64,000 bases of DNA from Microbacterium immunditiarum (GTDB taxonomy: Bacteria; Actinomycetota; Actinomycetes; Actinomycetales; Microbacteriaceae). Under the pieces are notes generated by a model that was not told the origin of the DNA, searched no databases, and saw only the letters and a list, made by a program, of their open reading frames with translations. Positions 46,642 to 55,360 of this stretch are shown here, piece by piece. The position numbers were made by a program, and so were the translations under genes. How positions within the stretch are numbered: the stretch's first letter is position 1; each line of letters begins with the position of its first letter. The stretch spans positions 1,302,001 to 1,366,000 of the forward strand of contig NZ_JACCBV010000001.1 of assembly GCF_013409785.1 (NCBI RefSeq), given 5' to 3'.

Positions 46642-47472
46642 GTGCGAAACAAGATCCTCGCGGGAATCGCCGCCGGGGCCGTGATCGGCCTGGGACTGGT
46701 GACCCCCGCCACTGCCGCCACTGCCGGCAACGCGTCGCTGTCGGTGCTGCATGGCATCCCCGACACCCCCGTCGACGTGTGGGTGAACGGCGAGCTCACG
46801 CTCGACGACTTCCAGCCCGGCGATCTGGCCGGTCCGCTCGACCTTCCGGCAGGCGACTACGAGGTCGCATTGACGGCGACGGATGCCACAGACGCGAGCT
46901 CGCCCGTCCTGGGCCCGGTCACCGTGTCGCTGTCGGCCGACACGAGCTACACCGCGGTCGCGCACCTCGATGAGGCGGGCGAGACGACCGTCACTCCGTT
47001 CGTGAACGACACCGCACCCATCGCCGCGGGCGAGGGCCGCCTCACGGTGCGTCACGTCGCGGCGGCACCCGCGGTCGACGTGCTCGCGAGCGGCACACCG
47101 GTCATCGAAGACCTCGCGAACCCCGACGAGGCGACGCTCAACCTCCCCGTGGGGACGGTCTCGGCATCCGTCGCTGCGGCCGGCACGACCGATCCGGTGC
47201 TCGGACCCGCCGACGTCGACGTGCAGGAAGGCGTCCTCACCATCGCCTACGCGTGGGGCAGCCTCGAAGACGGCAACCTCGCCCTCGCCGTGCAGACCAT
47301 CTCGGGACTGCACTCCGCTCCCGACGGCGTGAACTCCGGCACTGGTGGGCAGCTCGCCGCGCAGGATGCGGCCGCGCAGTCGATGCTGATCCTCGGCGGT
47401 CTCGTCGTGGCCATCGGCCTCGCAGCCTCGGGCGTGGTCGTCAGCCGCGCTCGCGCCCGGGCACAGCGCTGA
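46642..47472 (+). CDS. DUF4397-domain secreted, membrane-anchored protein
   Basis: The protein has 276 residues. A signal peptide (ILAGIAAGAVIGLGLVTPAT, cleavage near TAATAG) is followed by two DUF4397 repeats: SLSVLHGIPDTPVDVWVNGE and RLTVRHVAAAPAVDVLASG. A C-terminal helix (SMLILGGLVVAIGLAASGVV) and an Arg-rich end follow. The layout is like a surface protein, but no LPxTG motif is visible. AAGGAG precedes the GTG at 46642. A class F sortase gene follows 12 bp later and an ECF sigma/anti-sigma pair after it, so the four look like one regulated unit. Confidence 0.85.
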   Translation: MRNKILAGIAAGAVIGLGLVTPATAATAGNASLSVLHGIPDTPVDVWVNGELTLDDFQPGDLAGPLDLPAGDYEVALTATDATDASSPVLGPVTVSLSADTSYTAVAHLDEAGETTVTPFVNDTAPIAAGEGRLTVRHVAAAPAVDVLASGTPVIEDLANPDEATLNLPVGTVSASVAAAGTTDPVLGPADVDVQEGVLTIAYAWGSLEDGNLALAVQTISGLHSAPDGVNSGTGGQLAAQDAAAQSMLILGGLVVAIGLAASGVVVSRARARAQR

Positions 47473-47483
47473 AGGTTCCGGCC

Positions 47484-48113
47484 ATGACGAGGACGATCGC
47501 AGGGGCGCTCGGCGCTCTTGCGATCGTCCTCGCGCTCGCGGGGTGCGGATCGGTGACCGAGACAGCGCCGACCCAGACCGACCCAGCGCCGACAGCAACC
47601 GCACTCCCGACACCGTCGGTCGACGTGCCGGTCGCGGCGGCCACTCCGACCCCGGCACGGCAGGGTGTGCCGCCGGTACGGGTGGTCGCCGCATCCGTCG
47701 GTGTAGACGTCCCGGTGATCCCCGTCGGAGTCGAGACCGGAGGCTTCATGGAGCTGCCGGTCGACCCCGCGATCGCCGGGTGGTACCGCTTCGGCGCTGA
47801 CCCCTCGAGCGCAGAAGGGAACGTCGTGATCTCGGCCCACGTCGACGCACCGGACTACCCGATCGGCCCGTTCAGTGCTCTCCGCGACCTCGCCGCGGGA
47901 GCGGTGATCGACGTCACCGACTCAGCCGGGGGCATCCGCTCTTATGCGGTGCAGTCCGTCACCTACTACCCGAAGGCCGAGCTGCCGGTCGGTGAGTTGT
48001 TCGCCCGTGCTGGCGAGACGCGACTGGTGCTCATCACGTGCGGAGGCGCATTCGACTCCGCAACGGGGCGCTACGCGGATAACGTTGTGGCCATCGCCAC
48101 ACCGGTCCGCTGA
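47484..48113 (+). CDS. Class F sortase
   Basis: The protein has 209 residues. The lipobox LALAGC makes it a lipoprotein rather than a membrane-helix-anchored sortase, then a Thr/Pro linker follows. The catalytic triad is His119 (ISAHVD), Cys186 (LITCGG) and Arg196 (TGRYADN). Class F is the actinobacterial sortase group with uncertain substrates. The neighbour at 46642 is the most obvious candidate partner although it has no standard sorting motif. Confidence 0.88.
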   Translation: MTRTIAGALGALAIVLALAGCGSVTETAPTQTDPAPTATALPTPSVDVPVAAATPTPARQGVPPVRVVAASVGVDVPVIPVGVETGGFMELPVDPAIAGWYRFGADPSSAEGNVVISAHVDAPDYPIGPFSALRDLAAGAVIDVTDSAGGIRSYAVQSVTYYPKAELPVGELFARAGETRLVLITCGGAFDSATGRYADNVVAIATPVR

Positions 48114-48124
48114 AGGACGACGCG

Positions 48125-48700
48125 ATGGTGATCATGAGAGGCAAGAATGTGGACGACGCACAGGAGCGCGAACTGTGCGACCGGTTCCGCGCCGGCGACG
48201 AGCGCGCGCTGGAGGAGATCTACCGGCGCTGGTCGCCGATCGTCTTCACGCTCGCGCTGCGGGTCGTCGGCGACCGCGGCGACGCCGAAGACGTGACGCA
48301 GAAGACCTTCGTATCGGCGTGGACGTCGCGCGCGTCGTACGACATCGAGCGGGCGGCCCTGTCGACGTGGCTCGTCTCGATCGCGCGGCGACGCATCGCC
48401 GACACGCTCGAAGCACGCCGCCGCGTGAAGGCGCTCCAAGAGCAGCTGCAGCGCTTCACCGATCCCGACGACGCGGTCGGCGCGGAGATCGACTTCGGTG
48501 ACCGCCTCATGCTCGCCGACGAGATCGACCGGCTCGAAGACGACGCGCGAAAGGTTGTTCGCTTGGCGTTCTACGACGACCTGACGCACGAGCAGATCGC
48601 GGCTCGACTGCAGATGCCGCTGGGCACGGTCAAGAGCCACATCCGACGAAGTCTCGCCCGACTGCGCACCCGATTGGAGGCCGGCCATGTCACACCTTGA
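48125..48700 (+). CDS. ECF RNA polymerase sigma factor (SigK/RpoE-like)
   Basis: The protein has 191 residues. Region 2 contains FRAGDERALEEIYRRWSPIV and DAEDVTQKTFVSAW. Region 4 contains LTHEQIAARLQMPLGTVKSH, the -35 recognition helix. GAAGGA lies 7 nt before the ATG. It overlaps the anti-sigma gene by 14 nt, the normal sigma/anti-sigma arrangement. It likely drives its own operon and the DUF4397/sortase genes ahead of it. Confidence 0.92.
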   Translation: MVIMRGKNVDDAQERELCDRFRAGDERALEEIYRRWSPIVFTLALRVVGDRGDAEDVTQKTFVSAWTSRASYDIERAALSTWLVSIARRRIADTLEARRRVKALQEQLQRFTDPDDAVGAEIDFGDRLMLADEIDRLEDDARKVVRLAFYDDLTHEQIAARLQMPLGTVKSHIRRSLARLRTRLEAGHVTP

Positions 48701-49424
48701 CCCGGAACGAATGACGCTGCTGGCCATCGGCGAACCCGCCACCGACGACGAGCGCGCGCATCTGGCCGGTTGCGACCAGTGTGCGCTCGACCTCGCGCAG
48801 CTGGAGTACACCGTCGCCGTCGGCCGGTCCACCGCGACCCTCGGCGACCTCGAAGCCCCGCCCGAGCGGGTGTGGCGGGGGATCGTGGACGAACTGGGAC
48901 TGACCGGCTCGGGCGCTCAAGCAGACGAGAGTTCACGGATGCCGCCACCGGCGCCCTCCGCGGATGAACCTCCTGCGCCGGAGCGGCCGCGACGGGGCAT
49001 CCGGATCCTGTATGCGCTCGCGGCGAGCGTCGCCGTGATCCTGGTCGCCGTCGGGACGTGGGCCTTCGTGCAGCAGGCCACGCCCACGCAGATCGCCGCA
49101 GCGACCCTCGACGCCTTCCCCGCGCACCCCACCGCCGTCGGCGAGGCGGTCGTGGTCGAGGAGGCCGACGGCACGCGTGAAGTGCGGGTGACGCTCGACG
49201 CAGCCGAGGCGGAGGACGGGTTCCGCGAGGTGTGGCTGATCACGGCGGATGCCTCGGCGCTCGTGAGCCTCGGAGTCATGGAGGGCGACGAGGCGGTGTT
49301 CACCGTGCCGCGGGACGTGGATCTGCATGAGTACGTGCTCGTCGACGTCTCGCTCGAGCCCGAGGACGGGGATCCGGCGCACTCGGGCGACTCGATCGTG
49401 CGGGGGGAGCTCAACTTCGCGTGA
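48687..49424 (+). CDS. Zinc-finger anti-sigma factor (RskA-like)
   Basis: The protein has 245 residues. The N-terminal ZAS motif HLAGCDQC (His24, Cys28, Cys31) binds zinc and the sigma factor. One membrane helix follows (ILYALAASVAVILVAVGTWA). The C-terminal domain outside the membrane is an anti-sigma-K (RskA) module with FREVWLITADASALVSLGV. It holds the ECF sigma inactive until proteolysis. Overlaps the sigma gene by 14 nt and the convergent WYL gene by 14 nt. Confidence 0.92.
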   Translation: MSHLDPERMTLLAIGEPATDDERAHLAGCDQCALDLAQLEYTVAVGRSTATLGDLEAPPERVWRGIVDELGLTGSGAQADESSRMPPPAPSADEPPAPERPRRGIRILYALAASVAVILVAVGTWAFVQQATPTQIAAATLDAFPAHPTAVGEAVVVEEADGTREVRVTLDAAEAEDGFREVWLITADASALVSLGVMEGDEAVFTVPRDVDLHEYVLVDVSLEPEDGDPAHSGDSIVRGELNFA

Positions 49425-50403
49425 GAGGAGGGGGCGGCGGCGCATCGAGCGCCCGCAGCATCCGCTCCAACGCCTCCCGCAGCTCCTCGCGTTCCGGCGA
49501 CGGCAGCGACGTCGTGTACTCGACCCCCGCCGGGATCCACGACAGCGCGTACATCGCATCGCGGAAGTCGCCACCGCCCATCGGCCACCGCGTGTGCCCT
49601 TCGCCCTCTGCCGTCGCCCCCTGGCCCCACTGCCCGAAGTAGGCGCGCATCTCGTCGAAGGGCAGCTCCATCACGGCATCCGCCTCGATGTTCTGCGGAG
49701 CCCACGACCGTGCGACGAGGATGAACTCCTCGATCTCCTCAGCGGTCAGCGGCCGAGGCGTGAACAGCACACGCGTGTGCTCGACGCGCGAGAGGCGGTC
49801 GACGCGGAAGGTGCGCCAGTCGTTCCTCTCGAGGTCCCAGCAGAGCAGGTACCAGTGGCGGTCGGCGGGCGCGAGCACGTGGGGCTCGACCCGGCGGCGC
49901 GTCACCTCGCCCGACAGCGCCGTGTACGTGAACCGCACACGCTCGTGGTCGCGGCACGCGAGGGCGAGCTCGCCGAGCACCTCCGTCGAGACGGGAGCGC
50001 CGGAACGGATGCCAGCAGGCCACACTGTCTCGGCCAGCGCGTTCACCCGCCGGCGCAGCGGTCCCGGCAGCACCTGCTCGAGCTTCGCGAGTGCCGTCAA
50101 GGTGGTGTCGGGTCCGTCGACGAGTCGCTGCGACGCGGCGACGCGCAGGCCGATCGCCATCGCGACGGCCTCCTCGTCGGTGAGCAGCAGCGGAGGCACT
50201 GCGCTTCCGGCCTCGAGGCGATAACCACCGGATGCGCCGGGCGTCGACTCGATGCGATACCCGAGCTCGCGCAGCCGCTCGACGTCGCGCCGTACCGTGC
50301 GCTCGGTCACGCCGAGCCGTTCGGCGAGCTCCGCGCCGGGCCAGTGCCGGTGCGTCTGCAGCAGGTTGAGCAGCGACAGTGCTCGCGAGGTCGTATCGGA
50401 CAT
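49411..50403 (-). CDS. WYL-domain HTH transcriptional regulator (YafY type)
   Basis: The protein has 330 residues. HTH_11 in the first 60 residues (PGAELAERLGVTERTVRRDV), then the WYL domain with HWYLLCWDLERNDWRTFRVD and a WCX C-terminal extension. WYL proteins sense nucleic acid or nucleotide ligands and often regulate stress or defence genes. It diverges from the ABC exporter at 50465 and probably regulates it. Start ATG at 50403. Confidence 0.87.
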   Translation of the reverse strand: MSDTTSRALSLLNLLQTHRHWPGAELAERLGVTERTVRRDVERLRELGYRIESTPGASGGYRLEAGSAVPPLLLTDEEAVAMAIGLRVAASQRLVDGPDTTLTALAKLEQVLPGPLRRRVNALAETVWPAGIRSGAPVSTEVLGELALACRDHERVRFTYTALSGEVTRRRVEPHVLAPADRHWYLLCWDLERNDWRTFRVDRLSRVEHTRVLFTPRPLTAEEIEEFILVARSWAPQNIEADAVMELPFDEMRAYFGQWGQGATAEGEGHTRWPMGGGDFRDAMYALSWIPAGVEYTTSLPSPEREELREALERMLRALDAPPPPPLTRS

Positions 50404-50452
50404 GACTCAAGATTGCCCGATATCGCGGACGGGATCTGTCCGCAATGGTTCC

Positions 50453-50458
50453 TAACCT
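50453..50458 (+). promoter_or_regulatory. -10 box, leaderless
   Basis: TAACCT, 6 nt before the ATG at 50465. Confidence 0.5.
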
Positions 50459-50464
50459 CGAGGA

Positions 50465-51508
50465 ATGGCGAACGAACCGATCATCGAAGCGGATGGACTC
50501 ACCAAGCGCTTCACCGTCAAGAAGAAGACCGTAGAAGCCGTCACCGACCTGACCTTCCAGGTCGAGAGGGGCGCGCTTGTCGCGTTCCTCGGACCCAACG
50601 GCGCAGGCAAATCGACCAGCCTGCGCATGCTCACCACCCTCATCCCACCGACCTCAGGCGCCGCCCGTGTCGTCGGCTTCGACATCCTGCGCGACCCCGC
50701 CGACGTGCGGGCGCGCATCGGCTACGTCGGGCAGCTCACGAGCGGCAGCTTCGCCCAGCGCACGCGCGACGAGCTGCTCAGTCAGGGTGCGTTCTACGGG
50801 CTGTCGCGCACCGCGTCGGTGCGCCGGGCCGACGAGCTCATCGAGTCGCTCGACCTGGCGCCCTTCGCGACGCGCTCGGTGCAGCAGCTCAGCGGCGGAC
50901 AGAAGCGCCGCCTCGACATCGCTCTGGGCCTCATGCACGCGCCGCCGCTGCTGTTCCTCGACGAGCCCTCGACCGGACTCGACCCGCAGAGCCGCGCGAA
51001 CCTGTGGCAGCACATCCTCGACCTGCGCGCGACCTACGGCACGACCGTCTTCCTCACGACGCACTACCTCGAAGAGGCCGACCGCTACGCCGAGCGAGTC
51101 ATGGTCATGGACAAGGGCCGCGTCATCGCCGACGACACGGCCGCGCAGCTCAAGGCGAATCTCGCGGGTGACCTCCTGACGTTCGGCTTCGCAGACGAGA
51201 CGGATGCCGCAGCCGCCGTCGCGGTGATCCAGAGGCTCACCGATCGCGAGGTGCGGCGGGAGGGGGCATCCGTGATTCTCACTGCCCCCGACGGCGATGC
51301 GCTGTTGCCTGCGGCGGTGCGGACCCTTGATGCCGCCGGACTTTCCGTGCGCACGGCGACCGGCGTGCCGCCGACGCTCGACGATGTGTTCCTCGCGCTC
51401 ACGGGGCGCACGCTGCGCGAAGCGGGCGAGGGCGAGCCGGCCGAAGACGAAGAGACGGATGCCGCGGCATCCGTCGAAGAGAAGACCACGACGGGAGCGA
51501 ACCGATGA
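50465..51508 (+). CDS. ABC exporter ATP-binding protein (DrrA type)
   Basis: The protein has 347 residues. Walker A FLGPNGAGKST (41-51), signature QLSGGQKRRLDIALG, Walker B LLFLDEPSTGLDP, and a C-terminal DrrA extension ending in a Glu/Asp-rich tail. Partner permease overlaps by 4 nt. It resembles the 2066-2989 gene but is a separate paralogue under a WYL rather than a TetR regulator. Confidence 0.92.
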   Translation: MANEPIIEADGLTKRFTVKKKTVEAVTDLTFQVERGALVAFLGPNGAGKSTSLRMLTTLIPPTSGAARVVGFDILRDPADVRARIGYVGQLTSGSFAQRTRDELLSQGAFYGLSRTASVRRADELIESLDLAPFATRSVQQLSGGQKRRLDIALGLMHAPPLLFLDEPSTGLDPQSRANLWQHILDLRATYGTTVFLTTHYLEEADRYAERVMVMDKGRVIADDTAAQLKANLAGDLLTFGFADETDAAAAVAVIQRLTDREVRREGASVILTAPDGDALLPAAVRTLDAAGLSVRTATGVPPTLDDVFLALTGRTLREAGEGEPAEDEETDAAASVEEKTTTGANR

Positions 51509-52302
51509 CCACCACCGAGACGACCACGCACCCCGACACCGTCGTGCGCGCCAACCCCGCCCGCGACACGTGGAACGTGCTCACGCGCGAGCTCAAGCCC
51601 GTCGTGCGCGACCCGTTCACGCTCATCTTCAGCCTTGTGCAGCCGCTCGTCTTCCTCGGACTCTTCGGGCCGCTGCTCGTCGGCACGTCCGGTGCACCCG
51701 TGGGGGAGACGCTCCAGTGGTTCGTCCCGGGAGTGCTCGTGATGATCGTGCTGTTCGGCACCGGTGCGACCGGATCGAACCTGCAATACGAGATGATGAC
51801 GGGCTCGCACGAGCGCACGCTCGTCGCGCCGCTGTCGCGATCGTCGCTCCTCGTCGGGCGTGCCCTCAAAGAGATCGCGCCGATCGTGGTACAGGCGCTG
51901 ATCATCGTGCTGATCGCATGGCCGTTCGGCTTCACGATCAACTGGGCAGGGCTCGTCGCTGGGCTCGTGCTGCTCGCGGTGTTCGGGGTCGGCCTGGGCG
52001 CGCTCTCGTACACGCTCGCCCTCAAGACGAAGGATCGGGAGTGGCTGTTCTGGGGCGTGCAGCAGACGCTGATCTTCCCGCTCCTGATCCTGTCGGGCAT
52101 GCTGCTGCCGCTCGACGAGGCTCCGGCGTGGATGCGGGCGGTCGCGACGGTGAACCCGGTGAACTGGGTGGTGCAGGCCGAGCGCGCGCTGTTCGCGGGT
52201 GACCTCGGAGCGGTCCAGATCCTGTGGGGCTGGATCGCGGCTGTCGCGCTCGCGGTCGTCGGGCTCGCGGTCGGCGTGCGGGCGATGCGCAAGAGCAATT
52301 GA
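51505..52302 (+). CDS. ABC-2 type exporter permease (DrrB type)
   Basis: The protein has 265 residues with six helices, the typical DrrB size. PFTLIFSLVQPLVFLGLFGP begins the first helix and ILSGMLLPLDEAPAWMRAVA lies in the C-terminal conserved part. Coupled to the ATPase by a 4-nt overlap. Substrate unknown. Confidence 0.9.
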   Translation: MTTTETTTHPDTVVRANPARDTWNVLTRELKPVVRDPFTLIFSLVQPLVFLGLFGPLLVGTSGAPVGETLQWFVPGVLVMIVLFGTGATGSNLQYEMMTGSHERTLVAPLSRSSLLVGRALKEIAPIVVQALIIVLIAWPFGFTINWAGLVAGLVLLAVFGVGLGALSYTLALKTKDREWLFWGVQQTLIFPLLILSGMLLPLDEAPAWMRAVATVNPVNWVVQAERALFAGDLGAVQILWGWIAAVALAVVGLAVGVRAMRKSN

Positions 52303-52391
52303 CGGATGCCGTGCGGGGGCGCTGCTCGTCGAACCTCGTTCGGCGGGCGTGCTCCTGCTTTCGGTTCGGCCGGATGTCGGTGGGGGCCGGT

Positions 52392-52985
52392 ATGTTCGCG
52401 GTTGTGGCGATCAGCGTGGTGCCGGCGGCGGAGGCGGGGTGGGCTGCCGTCGAGGCCGTGTTCCAGAGCGAGGCGAGCTCGCGGAACTGCTGGTGCCAGT
52501 TCCACGTACTCGTCAATCCGGAGCAGCGCAAGACGACCCGAGAGTCTCGTCGCGAGCTGCTGCGCGAGCAGGTCGAGACGCTCGACCCGCCGCGCGGCCT
52601 GATCGCCCTCGACGACGGTGAGCCGGTGGGGTGGTGCGGTGTCGAGCCGCGTGTGCGACTGCTCCACATTCTTGCGTCGAAGCTCGTCGTCGCCAGCAGC
52701 CCCGAGCCGCTGAGCGACCGGAATGTGTGGTCGGTCTACTGCATCCTCGTGCCACCGCGGCGTCGGCGGCAGGGGATCGGAGCGGTTCTGCTTCATGCGG
52801 GCGTCGAGCACGCCGTGGCGAATGGCGCCACCGCGCTCGAGGGCTACCCGATCGACACGGCGCTTCGTGGAGGAAAGCTGCCTCCGGGATTCTCGACCGG
52901 CACGGTGTCGATGTTCGAAGAGGAGGGGTTCGAGCGAGTCGCGGCGCTGCCGTCGGCGCGGACGCTGGTGCACCGGCGGGTGTGA
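52392..52985 (+). CDS. GNAT-family N-acetyltransferase
   Basis: The protein has 197 residues. VYCILVPPRRRRQGIGAVLL is the acetyl-CoA loop (R/Q-x2-G-x-G/A). Upstream SRNCWCQFHV and VGWCGVEPR place it in the subgroup with a conserved N-terminal Cys-Trp-Cys element, of unknown substrate. ATG at 52392 is preceded by GGGGG; other in-frame starts lie at 52374 and 52410. Same direction as the ABC genes, 90 bp after them. Confidence 0.8.
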   Translation: MFAVVAISVVPAAEAGWAAVEAVFQSEASSRNCWCQFHVLVNPEQRKTTRESRRELLREQVETLDPPRGLIALDDGEPVGWCGVEPRVRLLHILASKLVVASSPEPLSDRNVWSVYCILVPPRRRRQGIGAVLLHAGVEHAVANGATALEGYPIDTALRGGKLPPGFSTGTVSMFEEEGFERVAALPSARTLVHRRV

Positions 52986-53175
52986 CGCATCGGGGGCAGG
53001 GGGCGCGGCCGCGTCTGCGCAGGCGGCAGCCCGGGGCCTCGATGTGGCGCCAAGGCGTCGCGCCGATCGAGTGGGTGGGGCTGCCTTGTATCGAGACCGG
53101 CCCTCAACAAGGCGCCATCCGGCGGCGCTCTCCACAAGCACTCGGACTGCGAATCCGAGTGTCGTAGATATGTTC

Positions 53176-53181
53176 TAGAGT
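53176..53181 (+). promoter_or_regulatory. -10 box, leaderless
   Basis: TAGAGT, 6 nt before the ATG at 53188. Confidence 0.5.
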
Positions 53182-53187
53182 CGCCGT

Positions 53188-54504
53188 ATGTTCATCGCAG
53201 CCGAGGAGGAGTTACTCCCTCCGATCGTGGAGGCGATGGACCGTGTGCGGGAGACCGGTGACATGGTGACCATGTTCGCCGCGGAGTACTTCGTCACGGT
53301 GGATCGTGCCCGCCGGGAGGCGCTCGAGGACGCGGCCCGGCATGGGCGGGAGCTGACCGAGGTGGTGGAGCGGGGCTTCCGGTTGGAGTTGGCGGCGGGG
53401 ATGCGGATCACCGAGCACGCCGCGGGCGATCTGATCCGGCGTGCGGAGGCGCTGGTGCGCCGCTACCCGGGTGCGTGGGAGTCGCTGAGTCGGGCGGGGA
53501 TGACGGTCGCGCACGCGGAGTTCCTGGTGGACCGGCTGGACGAGTGCGAACCCGAGCTGCGCGACGCGCTGGTCGGGGAGGCGGTGGCGCTGGCGGAGGA
53601 GTACCCGGTGGGGCCGTTCCGGCGCGCGCTGCGCAAGCTCATCGACCTGCACCGGACTGTGACTCTGGCGCAGCAGCATGAGGCGGCGCTGGTGAAGCGG
53701 CGTGTGGTGGTGGAGCACGGGGATGACGGGATGGCGTGGCTCAGCGCGTACCTCCCGGCGGTGGAGGCGCACGCGATCTACGGGCGGCTCACCAAGATGG
53801 CGAAAGCGATCAAGGGTCACGACGAGACCACATCGCGCGTTGACGACGTGACCCCGCCGACCGGCGCCCGCACGATCGACCAGCTCCGCGCGGACGTGCT
53901 CAGCGACCTGCTGATCGAGGGTGACGCGACCGTGCACCCGACCGAGGCGCGCGGGATTCGTGCGACTGTTGCGGTGACCGTGCCCGCCCTCACCCTGCTC
54001 ACCCCAAGCGACACGGACGCCGACCGGGCCGCCGCGGGGCTCGCGCCCGCGGTCGTCGAGGGCCTCGGACCCATCCCGCTCGACCGCGCCCGCGAACTCT
54101 GCGGCGGCGCGGACGGATGGATGCGGATCCTCACCCACCCCGAGACCGGCATGGTCCTCTCCGTGGGCCGGTCGCAGTATCGTCCGCCGCCGATGCTGCG
54201 GAAGCTGATCAGGTGGCGGGCGGACCGGTGCATGGCGCCCGGATGCGGCATCCCCGCTTCCCGGTGCGAGATCGACCACACCATCGCGTGGGAGTACGGC
54301 GGGCACACCTCGCTCGACAACCTCGCCCCACTGTGCAAAGGGCATCACACCGTGAAGCATCACGGTGGCTGGCGGGTCAGACAAGTCCCCGACAGCGGGG
54401 GAGCGCTCGAGTGGAGGTCACCGGCGGGTCGCACCTACGTGGTGCAGCCGGAACGGCGGGTGCCCGTGTTCCGACCCGCCGACGCCGCCAACGCACCCTT
54501 CTGA
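53188..54504 (+). CDS. DUF222 / HNH endonuclease domain protein (13E12-type)
   Basis: The protein has 438 residues. DUF222 covers most of the N-terminal 320 residues. The HNH module is RCMAPGCGIPASRCEIDHTI then GGHTSLDNLAPLCKGHHTVK, with the His-Asn-His ligands and CxxC-type zinc site. This is the large actinobacterial family that includes the mycobacterial REP13E12 proteins; copies often lie near repeats and may be mobile, but no terminal repeats were seen. Function unproven. Confidence 0.9.
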   Translation: MFIAAEEELLPPIVEAMDRVRETGDMVTMFAAEYFVTVDRARREALEDAARHGRELTEVVERGFRLELAAGMRITEHAAGDLIRRAEALVRRYPGAWESLSRAGMTVAHAEFLVDRLDECEPELRDALVGEAVALAEEYPVGPFRRALRKLIDLHRTVTLAQQHEAALVKRRVVVEHGDDGMAWLSAYLPAVEAHAIYGRLTKMAKAIKGHDETTSRVDDVTPPTGARTIDQLRADVLSDLLIEGDATVHPTEARGIRATVAVTVPALTLLTPSDTDADRAAAGLAPAVVEGLGPIPLDRARELCGGADGWMRILTHPETGMVLSVGRSQYRPPPMLRKLIRWRADRCMAPGCGIPASRCEIDHTIAWEYGGHTSLDNLAPLCKGHHTVKHHGGWRVRQVPDSGGALEWRSPAGRTYVVQPERRVPVFRPADAANAPF

Positions 54505-54587
54505 ATCGAGCCCCGGGCGCGAGGAGGAGTTGTACCCGTAGGACTCTGCAGACCCCACCGACCTACGGCCCCCGGCGGCTTTCAGCG

Positions 54588-54652
54588 TCCAAGGCGACGG
54601 TTCAAGGCGAGGGTCCAAGGCGACGATTCGAGGCGAGGGTTCGAGGTAACGA
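54588..54652 (+). repeat. Five 13-bp tandem repeats
   Basis: Units starting at 54588, 54601, 54614, 54627 and 54640 read TCCAAGGCGACGG, TTCAAGGCGAGGG, TCCAAGGCGACGA, TTCGAGGCGAGGG and TTCGAGGTAACGA. The consensus is TYCRAGGCGASGR. They sit between the HNH gene and the PRC-barrel gene. Confidence 0.85.
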
Positions 54653-54694
54653 GCAAGGAGCGCCCGACGCCGAGCGCCGGGCACCCCTGCCGTG

Positions 54695-55054
54695 TCAGCG
54701 GTAGAACCCGCCGTAGTAGGTGTCGAGGCGACCGCGGTACGCGTCCTCCTCCTCCGTCTGGACTCCCTCCCATTCGGGCGAGTCCTTGATCTGGTCCTTC
54801 GTGAGGTCGACGTAGACCTTCTCCTCGTCGTCATCCACGCGCTGCACCGTTCCCGCCGGAAGGATCACCTTCCGGCCGAAGATCCACGGACCGGTGTCGA
54901 CGACCAGGCGACTGGCGCCTGCCTCGTCGCTGGCTTCGTCGATCTTGCCGATGTCGCCGTCGCTGGCGTGCACGTGGTATCCGACAAGGCTGCGCGAGCC
55001 CGCCGCGCGTCCCACGGACTCCCGATAGTTCCATGCGTCCCAAGGTGTGGACAT
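54695..55054 (-). CDS. PRC-barrel domain protein
   Basis: The protein has 119 residues. The PRC-barrel is seen in SLVGYHVHASDGDIGKIDEA and RLVVDTGPWIFGRKVILPAG. The C-terminus is acidic and Tyr-rich (DTYYGGFYR). GGAGAAG precedes the ATG at 55054. The family includes RimM-like and stress-associated proteins; this short acidic type is usually a stress protein of unknown mechanism. Confidence 0.85.
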   Translation of the reverse strand: MSTPWDAWNYRESVGRAAGSRSLVGYHVHASDGDIGKIDEASDEAGASRLVVDTGPWIFGRKVILPAGTVQRVDDDEEKVYVDLTKDQIKDSPEWEGVQTEEEDAYRGRLDTYYGGFYR

Positions 55055-55360
55055 GATCGCTTCTCCATTCGGCTTCCTGCGCGTGACCGGTTCCGTCGCG
55101 GGCGGCCACAGCGCACCTTCACAGCCCAAAGAACGTATGCCGCATGACGAGGCTTGGCCCGGGGTTCCGCATACGCGAGCCGAGAGTTACCATTCCCGGC
55201 CCTCGGGTCTCCAGCGACGCACACCTCGCAGCCGCCCCGAAACTCCACAGATCGCGGGTTGTCAACCCCCGAGCCAGCCCAGGCTGCGCGGGCTACCGTC
55301 GCACAACCTCGCAACACGTACGTCGATCCCACGTACGCCGATCCGTAGAGAGGACCCGCG
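55055..55360. promoter_or_regulatory. Divergent promoter region between PRC-barrel and kinase genes
   Basis: No gene is visible. CGTATGC near 55134 and GCATACG near 55174 form a 7-bp inverted repeat about 30 bp apart. GGGTTGTCAACCC near 55257 is a small palindrome. CACGTACG occurs twice near 55316 and 55331. GAGAGGA precedes the kinase GTG. Confidence 0.35.

Noticed and set aside
53188..54504. Homing endonuclease or complete mobile element around the DUF222/HNH gene
   Set aside because: No terminal inverted repeats, target duplication or interrupted host gene were seen; the family is widespread as ordinary genes.
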